This document shows, piece by piece, positions 9,401-17,736 of a stretch of DNA of 64,000 nucleotides. The DNA is taken from NCBI RefSeq assembly GCF_030316845.1, contig NZ_JASZYS010000002.1, positions 434,001 to 498,000 on the forward strand, in the 5' to 3' direction. The position numbers were made by a program, and so were the translations under genes. The stretch comes from Variovorax davisae. Its GTDB lineage: Bacteria > Pseudomonadota > Gammaproteobacteria > Burkholderiales > Burkholderiaceae_C. Below the pieces are notes generated by a model, which was not told the DNA's origin, searched no databases, and saw only the letters and a program-made list of their open reading frames with translations. Each line of letters starts with the position of its first letter. Positions within the stretch are counted from its first letter, which is position 1.

Positions 9401-11100
9401 ACGGTGCAAGCGCAGTCTCGCCTGCCGGCCCGTCGGCGCGGCCGGCCAGGCTCCCGTGGGACCGATACTGGCTGCTGATCGCGCCGGTGGTCGCGATGCT
9501 GGTCGTCGTGTACCTGCTGCCGCTGCTCCATGTGCTGTGGATCAGCCTTTCCGAACCGGCTGTCGGCCTGCAGAACTACCGCGAAATCTTCACGACCCCC
9601 GCCGTCCTGAGGATCCTGGCCAGGACCTTGCGGATCTGCCTGTTCACCACGCTCCTGGCCGTGCTGATCGGCTACCTGATCGCCTATGCGTTGGTCCATG
9701 TCGGCCCGCGGCAGCGCCTCGCGATGATGTTCGGCGTGCTGCTGCCGTTCTGGATCTCCGTGCTGATCCGGGCCTTCGCATGGGTCTATGCCTTGGGGGA
9801 TACGGGCCCCGTCAACAGCGCCCTGATGGCGCTGGGGGTCATCGGCGATCCCATCGCCATGGTGCGCAGCGAGGTCGGCGTCGTGATCGGCATGGTGCAC
9901 TACATGGTCCCCTACGCCGTGCTGCCGATGTTCTCGAACCTCCAGGGCATCGATCCGGTGTTCGTGCGGGCCGCGCGAGGACTGGGGGCGGGCGGCTGGA
10001 CCACGTTCTTTCGCGTCTATCTGCCCATGTCCCTGCCGGGGATCGCCGGCGCCGGCATCCTGGTCTTCATCTTCTCGCTCGGCTTCTTCGTCACGCCGGT
10101 GATCCTGGGCGGCGGCAGGACGGTGATGGTCTCGGAGTACATCAACATGGAGATGCTGACGCTCACCCACTGGGGCCTGGCGACGGCGCTCGCGGCCATC
10201 CTGCTGATGGCGGTGCTGTCGATCCTGGCGCTGGTGGCCCGGTCCTCGACGTCCGCCAGCTGTTCGGCGCCAAGTGAGGAACAGGCAATGAATGCTTCTT
10301 CGAAGTGGCAGTCCAGGCTGGTCGTCGGCGCGGCGTGGTGCTTCATCGCCTTGCTGGTCGTCCCCATCCTCGTGGCATTCCCGGTGTCGCTCACGCCGCA
10401 CGAATACCTGTCGATGCCGCAGGACGAGGTCTCGCTGCGCCACTATCGGCAGATCTTCGAGGACGAGGAGTGGCGCGGCAGCATGGCCCAGAGTTTCGTC
10501 GTGGCGGTGGCTTCGTCCGCGATCGCGGTGGTGCTGGGGACGCTTTCGGCCATCGGCCTGTGGAAGATCTCGTCGCGTGCCAGCGAGGCCGTGAGGGTGT
10601 TCCTGCTGCTGCCGATGATCGTCCCGCCCATCGTCTCCGCCCTGGTGTTCTACAAGCTCTGGGCCGACCTGCGGCTGTTGGACAGCTATGTGGGCCTGGT
10701 CGTCGCCCATGCGATCCTGAACGTCCCCTACGTGGTGGTCACGGTGTCGGCGTCGCTGTCGACCCTGGGCCGGAAGATCGAGCTGGCTGCCAGGAATCTG
10801 GGCGCCAACACCTGGCAGACCCTGTGGCACGTCATTGTCCCGTCGATCCGCACCGGCATCGCATCGGGGGCCTTGTTCGCCTTCATCCTGTCATGGGACG
10901 AGCTGGTGGTGACGCTGTTCATTTCGGGTCGCGCCATCGTCACCCTGCCGCGCCGCATGTGGGACGGCATCCGGGACAACGTCAATCCGTCCATCGCCGC
11001 CGTCTCGAGCGTGTTCATCCTGCTGACTTGCGTGGCCATGCTCGTGCATGCCGTGCGGGCGGGCAGGAAGGCCCGCCGTCGAACTGGCACGGACATCTGA
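9397..11100 (+). CDS. Frameshift-fused PotB/PotC-like ABC permease
   Basis: A 567-residue frame carries two complete binding-protein-dependent permease modules, PotB-like (about 1-282) and PotC-like (298-567), each with about six membrane segments and its own EAA-type loop (ARGLGAGGWTTFFRVYLPMS; ARNLGANTWQTLWHVIVPS). These are normally separate proteins. At the junction the frame reads VARSSTSASCSAPSEEQ, which looks unnatural. In the alternative frame the same bases read VLDVRQLFGAK followed by TGA 10275-10277, a typical PotB C-terminus. Thus one base seems to be missing near 10240-10243 (for example GGG to GG). Either a real mutation or a sequencing error has fused two genes. It lies in the transporter operon between the ATPase and the binding protein. 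Confidence 0.85.
   Translation: MNGASAVSPAGPSARPARLPWDRYWLLIAPVVAMLVVVYLLPLLHVLWISLSEPAVGLQNYREIFTTPAVLRILARTLRICLFTTLLAVLIGYLIAYALVHVGPRQRLAMMFGVLLPFWISVLIRAFAWVYALGDTGPVNSALMALGVIGDPIAMVRSEVGVVIGMVHYMVPYAVLPMFSNLQGIDPVFVRAARGLGAGGWTTFFRVYLPMSLPGIAGAGILVFIFSLGFFVTPVILGGGRTVMVSEYINMEMLTLTHWGLATALAAILLMAVLSILALVARSSTSASCSAPSEEQAMNASSKWQSRLVVGAAWCFIALLVVPILVAFPVSLTPHEYLSMPQDEVSLRHYRQIFEDEEWRGSMAQSFVVAVASSAIAVVLGTLSAIGLWKISSRASEAVRVFLLLPMIVPPIVSALVFYKLWADLRLLDSYVGLVVAHAILNVPYVVVTVSASLSTLGRKIELAARNLGANTWQTLWHVIVPSIRTGIASGALFAFILSWDELVVTLFISGRAIVTLPRRMWDGIRDNVNPSIAAVSSVFILLTCVAMLVHAVRAGRKARRRTGTDI
10288..11100 (+). CDS. PotC-like permease, probable separate gene
   Basis: The second permease module has its own ATG at 10288 with GAGGAACAG just upstream, ten bases after the TGA of the alternative upstream frame. 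Read separately it is 270 residues, the usual PotC length, with the EAA loop at ARNLGANTWQTLWH and six membrane segments. If the missing base near 10240 is restored, this is an independent gene. If not, it is the second half of the fused protein, or still starts internally. Confidence 0.6.
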   Translation: MNASSKWQSRLVVGAAWCFIALLVVPILVAFPVSLTPHEYLSMPQDEVSLRHYRQIFEDEEWRGSMAQSFVVAVASSAIAVVLGTLSAIGLWKISSRASEAVRVFLLLPMIVPPIVSALVFYKLWADLRLLDSYVGLVVAHAILNVPYVVVTVSASLSTLGRKIELAARNLGANTWQTLWHVIVPSIRTGIASGALFAFILSWDELVVTLFISGRAIVTLPRRMWDGIRDNVNPSIAAVSSVFILLTCVAMLVHAVRAGRKARRRTGTDI

Positions 11101-11121
11101 AAGACAAAAAGGGAGACTGAG

Positions 11122-12228
11122 ATGAACGAGAAGTATCTGCTGGAGCTGATCGAACAGGCGAGGGTCCTGCGGCCCCGAACCCCGGCGGGGCGCCGCGAAT
11201 TCATCCGTGCCTGCGCAGCGGCGGGCATCGCGCCGACCCTGCTGCTCGGCGCGGCCTCGAAGAGCCTGGCCGCCGCCAAGGAGATCGTCGTCGCCAACTG
11301 GGGCGGGGACTCCACCAAGGCGATGAAGGCGGCGTTCGGATCGCCCTATGCCAAGGCCACCGGCAGCGCCGTGGTGTTCGATGTCGGCCCGCTGGAGGGC
11401 AAGATCAAGGCAATGGTCGACAACCAGCGCACCGTGTGGGACGCCATGGCGATCGACGCCTTCAGCGCGATCAGCCTCGGCAAGCAGGGCTACCTGCGGG
11501 CTATAGACTACGCCATCGTGGGCCGGGACCAGTTGCCAGGCACCGCCAGCGAGTTCGGTGTCCCGGCCTACCTGGTCAGCCACGTCCTGACCTATGACGC
11601 CAGGCGATTCGGCAAGAACCCGCCGCGCGCCTGGAGCGACTTCTGGGATGTGGAGAAGTTTCCCGGCAAGCGAGCCCTGTGGAAATGGATGGGCGGCGCG
11701 CTCGAAGCCGCGTTGATGGCGGACGGCGTCGCGAAGGACCAGGTGTTTCCGATGGACGTGCCGCGCGCGTTGCGCAGGCTCGAGGCGCTCAAGTCCCATG
11801 TGATCCTGTGGGACTCCGGTGCCGAGAGCCAGCAGATGGTCCGCCAGCGCGAGGTGAGCATGGCCTCGATCTGGCATTCGCGTGCCACCTTGCTGCGCAA
11901 GGAGACGGCCGGCGCGATCGACTTCACCTGGCATGAAGGCGTTGCCGCGAATGACGCGTGGTCGGTCCCCAAAGGCAATCCTGCGGGCGACGACGTATGG
12001 CGCTTCCTGGCCTTCGTCCAGACGGTGGAACCGCAACTGGTGCTCCTGCGCCAGCTGGGGGTGGGGCCGACCACCCACCAGGCCACGACGGCGAGTCCCG
12101 AGGACATTCGCCAAAGCAATCCGGGAAGCCCGGAGAACATGGCCGTTCAATGCAAGGTGGACACCCGGTGGTGGGCAGACAACTACCAGGCCACGCTCCG
12201 ACAGTACTCGGCGCTCTTCGCGGGCTAG
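11122..12228 (+). CDS. PotD-like periplasmic substrate-binding protein, Tat-exported
   Basis: 368 residues. A Tat-type signal is visible: GRREFIRACAAAG with Arg24-Arg25, followed by a hydrophobic stretch ending SLAAAKE. The mature protein begins EIVVANWGGDSTKA, typical of extracellular solute-binding proteins of the polyamine/iron family. The presence of about 20 residues before the twin arginine is common in these exported proteins. It is the ligand receptor of the transporter encoded immediately upstream; GGGAGACTGAG precedes the ATG. The ligand is not identifiable from sequence. Confidence 0.9.
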   Translation: MNEKYLLELIEQARVLRPRTPAGRREFIRACAAAGIAPTLLLGAASKSLAAAKEIVVANWGGDSTKAMKAAFGSPYAKATGSAVVFDVGPLEGKIKAMVDNQRTVWDAMAIDAFSAISLGKQGYLRAIDYAIVGRDQLPGTASEFGVPAYLVSHVLTYDARRFGKNPPRAWSDFWDVEKFPGKRALWKWMGGALEAALMADGVAKDQVFPMDVPRALRRLEALKSHVILWDSGAESQQMVRQREVSMASIWHSRATLLRKETAGAIDFTWHEGVAANDAWSVPKGNPAGDDVWRFLAFVQTVEPQLVLLRQLGVGPTTHQATTASPEDIRQSNPGSPENMAVQCKVDTRWWADNYQATLRQYSALFAG

Positions 12229-12250
12229 AAGCAACGAGGTGCACGACCCC

Positions 12251-14209
12251 ATGACCGGTCCTTCCTTCCCCCGTCTTTTTTCGCCGCTGAAGGTCCGCGG
12301 CCTCTCCATCAAGAACCGGATCCTGTCCACCGGGCACGACACGGTGCTGCCGATCGACAGCCGGGTCAGCGATGAACTGGTGGCCTATCACGCGGCGCGG
12401 GCCCGGGGTGGCGCGGGCCTGATCATCATGCAGGTCGCGGGCATTCACGAGACGGCGCGCTACACCGCCCGCAGCCTGATGGCCACCGACGACGACTGCA
12501 TCGAAGGCTACCGGCGCGTCGCCCAGGCCTGTCATGCAGAAGGCTGCGCGGTGTTCGCGCAGCTCTTCCATCCGGGGCGGGAGGTCATGGAAACGGCGGA
12601 TGGCTTGCAGGCCGTGGCGTACTCGTCGTCCGCCGTGCCGAACGAACGCTTCCGCGTCGTGCCGCGACCCTTGAGCCGCGCCATGATCCGCGACATCGTG
12701 GCCGGCTATGCGGCGGGTGCGCGGCGGGTTCTTGCGGCCGGGCTCGATGGCGTCGAGATCGTCGCCAGCCACGGCTATCTGCCCTCCCAATTCCTCAACC
12801 CGAGCGTCAATCACCGGGAGGACGAGTACGGGGGCAGCGACGAGAATCGGCTGCAGTTCCTGGCCCAGGTGCTCGATGCCGTGCGCGTCGCGACCAGCGA
12901 TGACTTCGTGGTCGGTCTTCGCATCTCGGCGGGCGAACACGATGAAGACGGCCTCACGGAACAGGCCGCCCTGGCCGCCTGCGTCGCGCTCCAGGATCGG
13001 GTCGACTTCTTCGGCCTCACCTTCGGCACATCGGCTTCCCTGGGCGGCGCGGTCCACATCGTCCCGCCCATGACCATCCCGAATGCCTATCTAGCGCCGG
13101 CGGGCGCGCGATTCAAGGCGGCGCTCTCCAAGCCTGTGCTGCTGGCGGGCCGGATCAACCAGCCGCAGGAGGCGGAGGCCGTCCTCGGCGCCGGCCAGGC
13201 CGACATGTGCGGCATGACGCGGGCGCTGATCGCCGACCCCGAGATGCCGAACAAGGCGCGCCTGGGCAGGTCCGACGACATCCGCGCCTGCGTCGCCTGC
13301 AACCAGTCCTGCATCGGCCGGTTCCAGCGCGGCTTCCCCATCTCGTGCATCCAGCAGCCCGAGACCGGCCGTGAGCTCCGGTACGGAACCGTCCGCCGCA
13401 GTCCGAAGCCGAAACGCGTGATGGTGATCGGTGGCGGCCCTGCGGGCATGAAGGCTGCGGTCGTGGCCGCGCAGCGAGGCCACGCGGTGACGCTCTACGA
13501 GGCGGCACAGGCGCTCGGCGGGCAGGTCGGGCTGGCGCAACTGTTGCCGGGCCGCGCGGAGTTCGGCGGGGTGACAACCAACTTGCTGCGCGAACTCGCG
13601 CATTCGGGCGTGCGCGTGATCAAGGGCGTCCGGGTCGACCGGGAGCGGATCGCGAGGGAGTCGCCGGACGCGCTGGTCTTCGCCACCGGCGCCCGTCCGC
13701 GCACGCCGGAGCTCATTGGCAGCGGCGAGCTGCAAGTCGTCGATTGCTGGCAGGTCCTGCGCGCCCAGGTCGAGGTCGGTTCGTCGGTGCTGGTGGCGGA
13801 TTGGCGCTCCGACTGGATCGGCTCGGGCGTGGCGACCTTGCTGGCTCGCAACGGCTGCAAGGTCAGGCTGGCCGTCAACGGCACCCATGCCGGCGAATCG
13901 CTGCCCTCCTACGTCCGCGACGACATCGTGGCCCAGCTGCACCGCCTGGGCGTCGACATCCTCTGCTACGCCCGGCTTTACGGCTACGAGGGGCGCTCCG
14001 TCTACATGCAGCACATCGCGAGCGATGCGCCGCTGGTGGTCGAGGAGGTCGACACCCTGGTGCTGAGCCAGGGACACCTGCCGGAGGACCGCCTGTTCCT
14101 CGAATCGGAAGGCATGGCCCCCGAGATCCACGCCATCGGCGATTGCCTTGCGCCCAGAACCGTGGAGGAAGCGATCTACGAGGGGCTCCAGGTCGCCTGG
14201 CGGCTGTGA
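12251..14209 (+). CDS. FadH-like NADH:flavin oxidoreductase with 4Fe-4S cluster
   Basis: 652 residues. Residues about 1-330 form an old-yellow-enzyme TIM barrel (SHGYLPSQFLNPS, EYGGS). Cys347, Cys350, Cys354 and Cys366 are arranged CxxCx3Cx11C, matching the 4Fe-4S site of 2,4-dienoyl-CoA reductase and trimethylamine dehydrogenase. The C-terminal half is an FAD/NAD domain (VMVIGGGPAGMKAA and a final AIGDCLAPR). Enzymes of this family also demethylate N-methyl amines and amino acids. Beside an amine-type transporter such a role is plausible but is inference. It starts at ATG 12251 after GAGGT, 22 bp after the binding-protein gene. Confidence 0.88.
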   Translation: MTGPSFPRLFSPLKVRGLSIKNRILSTGHDTVLPIDSRVSDELVAYHAARARGGAGLIIMQVAGIHETARYTARSLMATDDDCIEGYRRVAQACHAEGCAVFAQLFHPGREVMETADGLQAVAYSSSAVPNERFRVVPRPLSRAMIRDIVAGYAAGARRVLAAGLDGVEIVASHGYLPSQFLNPSVNHREDEYGGSDENRLQFLAQVLDAVRVATSDDFVVGLRISAGEHDEDGLTEQAALAACVALQDRVDFFGLTFGTSASLGGAVHIVPPMTIPNAYLAPAGARFKAALSKPVLLAGRINQPQEAEAVLGAGQADMCGMTRALIADPEMPNKARLGRSDDIRACVACNQSCIGRFQRGFPISCIQQPETGRELRYGTVRRSPKPKRVMVIGGGPAGMKAAVVAAQRGHAVTLYEAAQALGGQVGLAQLLPGRAEFGGVTTNLLRELAHSGVRVIKGVRVDRERIARESPDALVFATGARPRTPELIGSGELQVVDCWQVLRAQVEVGSSVLVADWRSDWIGSGVATLLARNGCKVRLAVNGTHAGESLPSYVRDDIVAQLHRLGVDILCYARLYGYEGRSVYMQHIASDAPLVVEEVDTLVLSQGHLPEDRLFLESEGMAPEIHAIGDCLAPRTVEEAIYEGLQVAWRL

Positions 14210-14275
14210 CGGCCGGCGGCCGGCGGCATCCCCGGCGGGACACCGGCGAATCCGTCATCGGCTATCGTCGGGCCC

Positions 14276-16792
14276 ATGAATGCCTTTCTTCGCCTCGGCT
14301 GGCGCACGCTCTGGCGCGACCTGCGCGCCGGTGAACTCCGTCTCCTGATCGTCGCCGTGCTGCTGGCGGTGGCGGCGCTGACCGCGGTCGGCTTCTTCGC
14401 CGACCGGCTCAAGGGCGGGCTGCAGCGCGACGCGCGCCAGCTGCTCGGCGGCGACGCGGTGCTGGCGAGCGACAACCCTACGCCGCCGGCCTTCGTCGAG
14501 CGCGCGCGGGCCCTGGGGCTGCAGGGCGCCAGCACCTACGGCTTCCCGACCATGGCGCGCGCCAGCGAGGGGCAGGGCGGGGCGAGCAAGCTGGTGGCGC
14601 TGAAGGCGGTCGCAGCCGGCTATCCGCTGCGCGGCGCGGTGCAGGTCGCGGCCAACGCCGAAGGCCCGGGGCAGGCGACGCGCGAAGTGCCCGCGCCCGG
14701 CGAGGCCTGGGTCGACGGCCCGCTGCTCGACGCGCTGGCGCTCCAGGTAGGCGACACGCTGCTGCTCGGCGATGCCGGCCTGCGCATCGCCCGCGTGATC
14801 ACGCTGGAGCCCGACCGCGGCGCCGGCTTCATGAGCTTCGCGCCGCGCGTGATGCTCAACCAGGCCGACATCGCCCGCACCGGGCTCGTGCAGCCGGCCA
14901 GCCGCGTCAGCTACCGCTTCGCGGTGGCGGGCGACACGGCCGCGGTCAAGCGCTTCAGCGACGAGGTCGATGCCTCGATCAAGAAGGGCGAACTGCGTGG
15001 CGCCCGCCTCGAATCTTTCGAGAGCGGCCGCCCCGAGATGCGCCAGACGCTCGACCGGGCCGAGAAATTCCTCAACCTGGTGGCGCTGCTGGCCGCGCTG
15101 CTGTCGGCCGTCGCCGTGGCGCTGGCGGCACGCGGCTTCGCGGCCAGCCATCTCGACGACTGCGCGATGCTGCGCGTGCTGGGCCAGAGCCAGCGCACCA
15201 TCGCCGGCGCGTATGCCTTCGAGTTCGCCGTCATCGGGCTGATCGCCAGCGCGCTGGGGGTGGCCATCGGCTACGGCGTGCACTACGTCTTCGTGCTGTT
15301 GTTGGCCGGCCTGGTCGAGAGCGCGCTGCCGGCGCCCACGTTGTGGCCGGTCGCCTTCGGTCTCGGCGTCGGACTCACGCTGCTGTTCGCCTTCGGCCTG
15401 CCGCCGGTGCTGCAACTCTCCCGGGTCCCGCCGCTGCGCGTGATCCGGCGCGATGTCGGCGGCCTGAAGCCGGCCTCGATCGGCGTGCTGACCATCGGCG
15501 TGGCCGGCTTCGCGGCGCTGCTGGTCGCGGCCAGCAGCGATCTCAAGCTGGGCCTGATCGCGGTCGGCGGCTTTGCGGTGGCGGTGGCGGTGTTCGCGCT
15601 CCTGAGCTGGCTCGCCGTCCGGGTGCTGCGGCGCAGCGTCAACGAGACCACGGCGCCGCGCTGGCTGGTGCTGGCGACGCGCCAGATCTCGGCCCGGCCG
15701 GCCTACGCGGTGGTGCAGGTGAGCGCGCTGGCGGTCGGCCTGCTGGCGCTGATCCTGCTCGTGCTGCTGCGCACCGACCTGGTGTCGAGCTGGCGCAAGG
15801 CCACGCCGCCCGATGCGCCGAACCGCTTCGTGATCAACGTCATGCCCGACCAGAGCGACGCCTTCCAGCAGAGCCTGCGTGACGGCGGCGTGCGCAAGTT
15901 CGACTGGTACCCGATGATCCGCGGCCGCCTGGTGGCGATCAACGACCGGCCGGTCTCGCCGGACGACTACGCCGAGGACCGCGCCAAGCGGCTGGTCGAC
16001 CGCGAGTTCAATCTCAGCAACAGCGCCGAGGCGCCGCCGCACAACCAGATCGTCGCCGGGGCCTGGAGGCCCGATGCCGCGGGCGAACTGAGCGTCGAGG
16101 AAGGGCTGGCCCAGACGCTGGGCCTGAAGCTCGGCGACACCCTGCGCTTCGACATCGGCGGCCAGCAGAACGAGGCCCGGATCACCTCGCTGCGCAAGGT
16201 CGACTGGGGCTCGATGCATGCCAATTTCTTCGTCATGTACACGGTCGCGGCGCTGGCCGACGTCCCCGTGACCTACATGGGCGCCTTCCGCGCGCCGGAG
16301 GTCAAGGGCTTCGACAACGCGCTGGTGCGCAGCTACCCGAACGTCACCAACGTCGACATGAGCGCCACCATCGGCCAGGTCCAGCGGGTGCTGGACCAGG
16401 TGATCCGGGCGGTCGAGTTCCTGTTCGGCTTCACGCTCGCGGCCGGGCTGGTGGTGCTGTTCGCGGCCGTCACCGCGACCCGCGAGGAACGCGCGCGCGA
16501 GTTCGCGGTGATGCGGGCGGTGGGCGCGCGGGCCAGCCTGCTGCGCCAGGTGCAGCGCGCGGAGCTGGCGGGGGTCGGGCTGCTGGCCGGCTTCCTGGCC
16601 AGCATCGTGGCCTCGGCGATCGGCTGGGCGCTGGCGCGCTTCGTGTTCGACTTCACCTGGACCGCGTCACCGCTGGTGCCGATCGCCGGCGCCCTGGCAG
16701 GCGCGGCGCTGGCCCTCGCGGCCGGCTGGTGGGGACTGCGCGAGGTGCTGCGGCGGCCGGTGGTGGCGACGCTGCGGCAGGCCGCGGAGTAG
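14276..16792 (+). CDS. FtsX-like ABC transporter permease (YbbP type)
   Basis: 838 residues with about ten membrane segments in the two-module FtsX/MacB-like arrangement of YbbP. An N-terminal membrane helix (RLLIVAVLLAVAALTAVGFF) is followed by a periplasmic region, helices about 265-500, a second periplasmic region, and a C-terminal helix group ending near residue 825. The pattern TATREERAREFAVMRAVGA before the last helices is typical. YbbP usually works with the ATPase YbbA, which is not adjacent here. The role is unknown, probably lipoprotein or envelope related. Confidence 0.85.
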   Translation: MNAFLRLGWRTLWRDLRAGELRLLIVAVLLAVAALTAVGFFADRLKGGLQRDARQLLGGDAVLASDNPTPPAFVERARALGLQGASTYGFPTMARASEGQGGASKLVALKAVAAGYPLRGAVQVAANAEGPGQATREVPAPGEAWVDGPLLDALALQVGDTLLLGDAGLRIARVITLEPDRGAGFMSFAPRVMLNQADIARTGLVQPASRVSYRFAVAGDTAAVKRFSDEVDASIKKGELRGARLESFESGRPEMRQTLDRAEKFLNLVALLAALLSAVAVALAARGFAASHLDDCAMLRVLGQSQRTIAGAYAFEFAVIGLIASALGVAIGYGVHYVFVLLLAGLVESALPAPTLWPVAFGLGVGLTLLFAFGLPPVLQLSRVPPLRVIRRDVGGLKPASIGVLTIGVAGFAALLVAASSDLKLGLIAVGGFAVAVAVFALLSWLAVRVLRRSVNETTAPRWLVLATRQISARPAYAVVQVSALAVGLLALILLVLLRTDLVSSWRKATPPDAPNRFVINVMPDQSDAFQQSLRDGGVRKFDWYPMIRGRLVAINDRPVSPDDYAEDRAKRLVDREFNLSNSAEAPPHNQIVAGAWRPDAAGELSVEEGLAQTLGLKLGDTLRFDIGGQQNEARITSLRKVDWGSMHANFFVMYTVAALADVPVTYMGAFRAPEVKGFDNALVRSYPNVTNVDMSATIGQVQRVLDQVIRAVEFLFGFTLAAGLVVLFAAVTATREERAREFAVMRAVGARASLLRQVQRAELAGVGLLAGFLASIVASAIGWALARFVFDFTWTASPLVPIAGALAGAALALAAGWWGLREVLRRPVVATLRQAAE

Positions 16793-16881
16793 CGCCGGGC
16801 GCACCGCGCCGAGGGCCTGGCCCGACCGTTTTCCTCCTTGATTGGCTCGTAGATTCGGGCCATCAAGCAAGGAGTGAAAAC

Positions 16882-17322
16882 ATGGCGAACGCACATGGCG
16901 TCAGGATCGAAAACCTCAAGCAGGCCGTCATCGGCGTCATCGGCGAGCTGACGGCCACCCGGCCGCTGGACGAAGGCCATTCGCGGCCGATCGGCTTCGC
17001 GTCCGATTCGCCGGCCGCCGCCGCGCAGCGCCTGCGCGAGTTCGACCTCGACCAGCGCAGCCAGGCCGGCCTGCACCTCAGTCTCGCGGCGGCGGCCGCG
17101 GCGCTGGAGGTCGCCGCCGCCCTCATGAACGATCCCGCCGACCTCGACGCCGAGCACCGCGAGCGCGCGCTGCGGCGCTGCGCCATGGGCGCGGCGCTGA
17201 CCGGGGAGGTCGCCTCGCGGGCGGTGAGCGTGCTGGCGGACGATCGGCATGCCGATCGCTACCAGCTTTCTCCGAATTTACCGAGCACATTCACCACTCG
17301 ATCTCATTGTTTGGACGATTGA
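16882..17322 (+). CDS. Hypothetical alanine-rich protein
   Basis: 146 residues, not recognised. AAGGAGTG stands just upstream of the ATG, which supports translation. The body (1-120) is helical and rich in Ala, Arg, Leu and Glu. The last ~25 residues are of different composition and are encoded by an AT-richer stretch that looks like a promoter for the next gene. The stop overlaps the following start as TGATG. There is no signal peptide and no membrane segment. Confidence 0.55.
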   Translation: MANAHGVRIENLKQAVIGVIGELTATRPLDEGHSRPIGFASDSPAAAAQRLREFDLDQRSQAGLHLSLAAAAAALEVAAALMNDPADLDAEHRERALRRCAMGAALTGEVASRAVSVLADDRHADRYQLSPNLPSTFTTRSHCLDD

Positions 17323-17615
17323 TGCTCAATTTGTTGCCGATACACAACTTCTCTCTGCCAACCCGTCGCTTCTTCGCCGGCATGCTCACGGTGCTGCTCG
17401 GCTTCGTGCTGAGCGCGTGCGGGCCGCGCGACGACGCCCGCGCGCTGGCGGCGGAGTGCTTGCGCAGCGCTTCCACGCTGGCACCGATCATGGGCGGCCC
17501 GGTCGGCGTGCCCTGCGCCGCCGCGCCCGCAGGCCTGGCCTCCGAAGCGCCCGTCGCGCGCACCGCCATCGCATGGGCAAGGCCCGACCGGGCCCTCGTC
17601 GCTTCGGCGCGCTGA
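17322..17615 (+). CDS. Small putative lipoprotein
   Basis: 97 residues from ATG 17322. The N-terminus has RRFFAGMLTVLLGFVLSACGP: basic start, hydrophobic core and a lipobox LSAC, so a small membrane-anchored lipoprotein is predicted. The rest is short, low-complexity and without a recognised domain. The start overlaps the stop of the preceding gene as TGATG. An alternative ATG at 17382 would leave a very short signal peptide. It may be a real gene or an expressed-looking remnant. Confidence 0.5.
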   Translation: MLNLLPIHNFSLPTRRFFAGMLTVLLGFVLSACGPRDDARALAAECLRSASTLAPIMGGPVGVPCAAAPAGLASEAPVARTAIAWARPDRALVASAR

Positions 17616-17736
17616 CGGCGCGCCGACGCCCCGCCGCGCGCGGGGTCCAGGCACCACCGCTCCCCGACTCGCCGTAGTCGGTCCTCTCCCTTCACTGCCG
17701 ATCCGCCCCGGCCTTCGCGCCGCGGGTGCCCCCTCC

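Noticed and set aside
10231..10300. Programmed ribosomal frameshift at the permease junction
   Set aside because: No slippery heptamer or downstream stem typical of programmed frameshifting was seen; a simple missing base in a G-run fits better.
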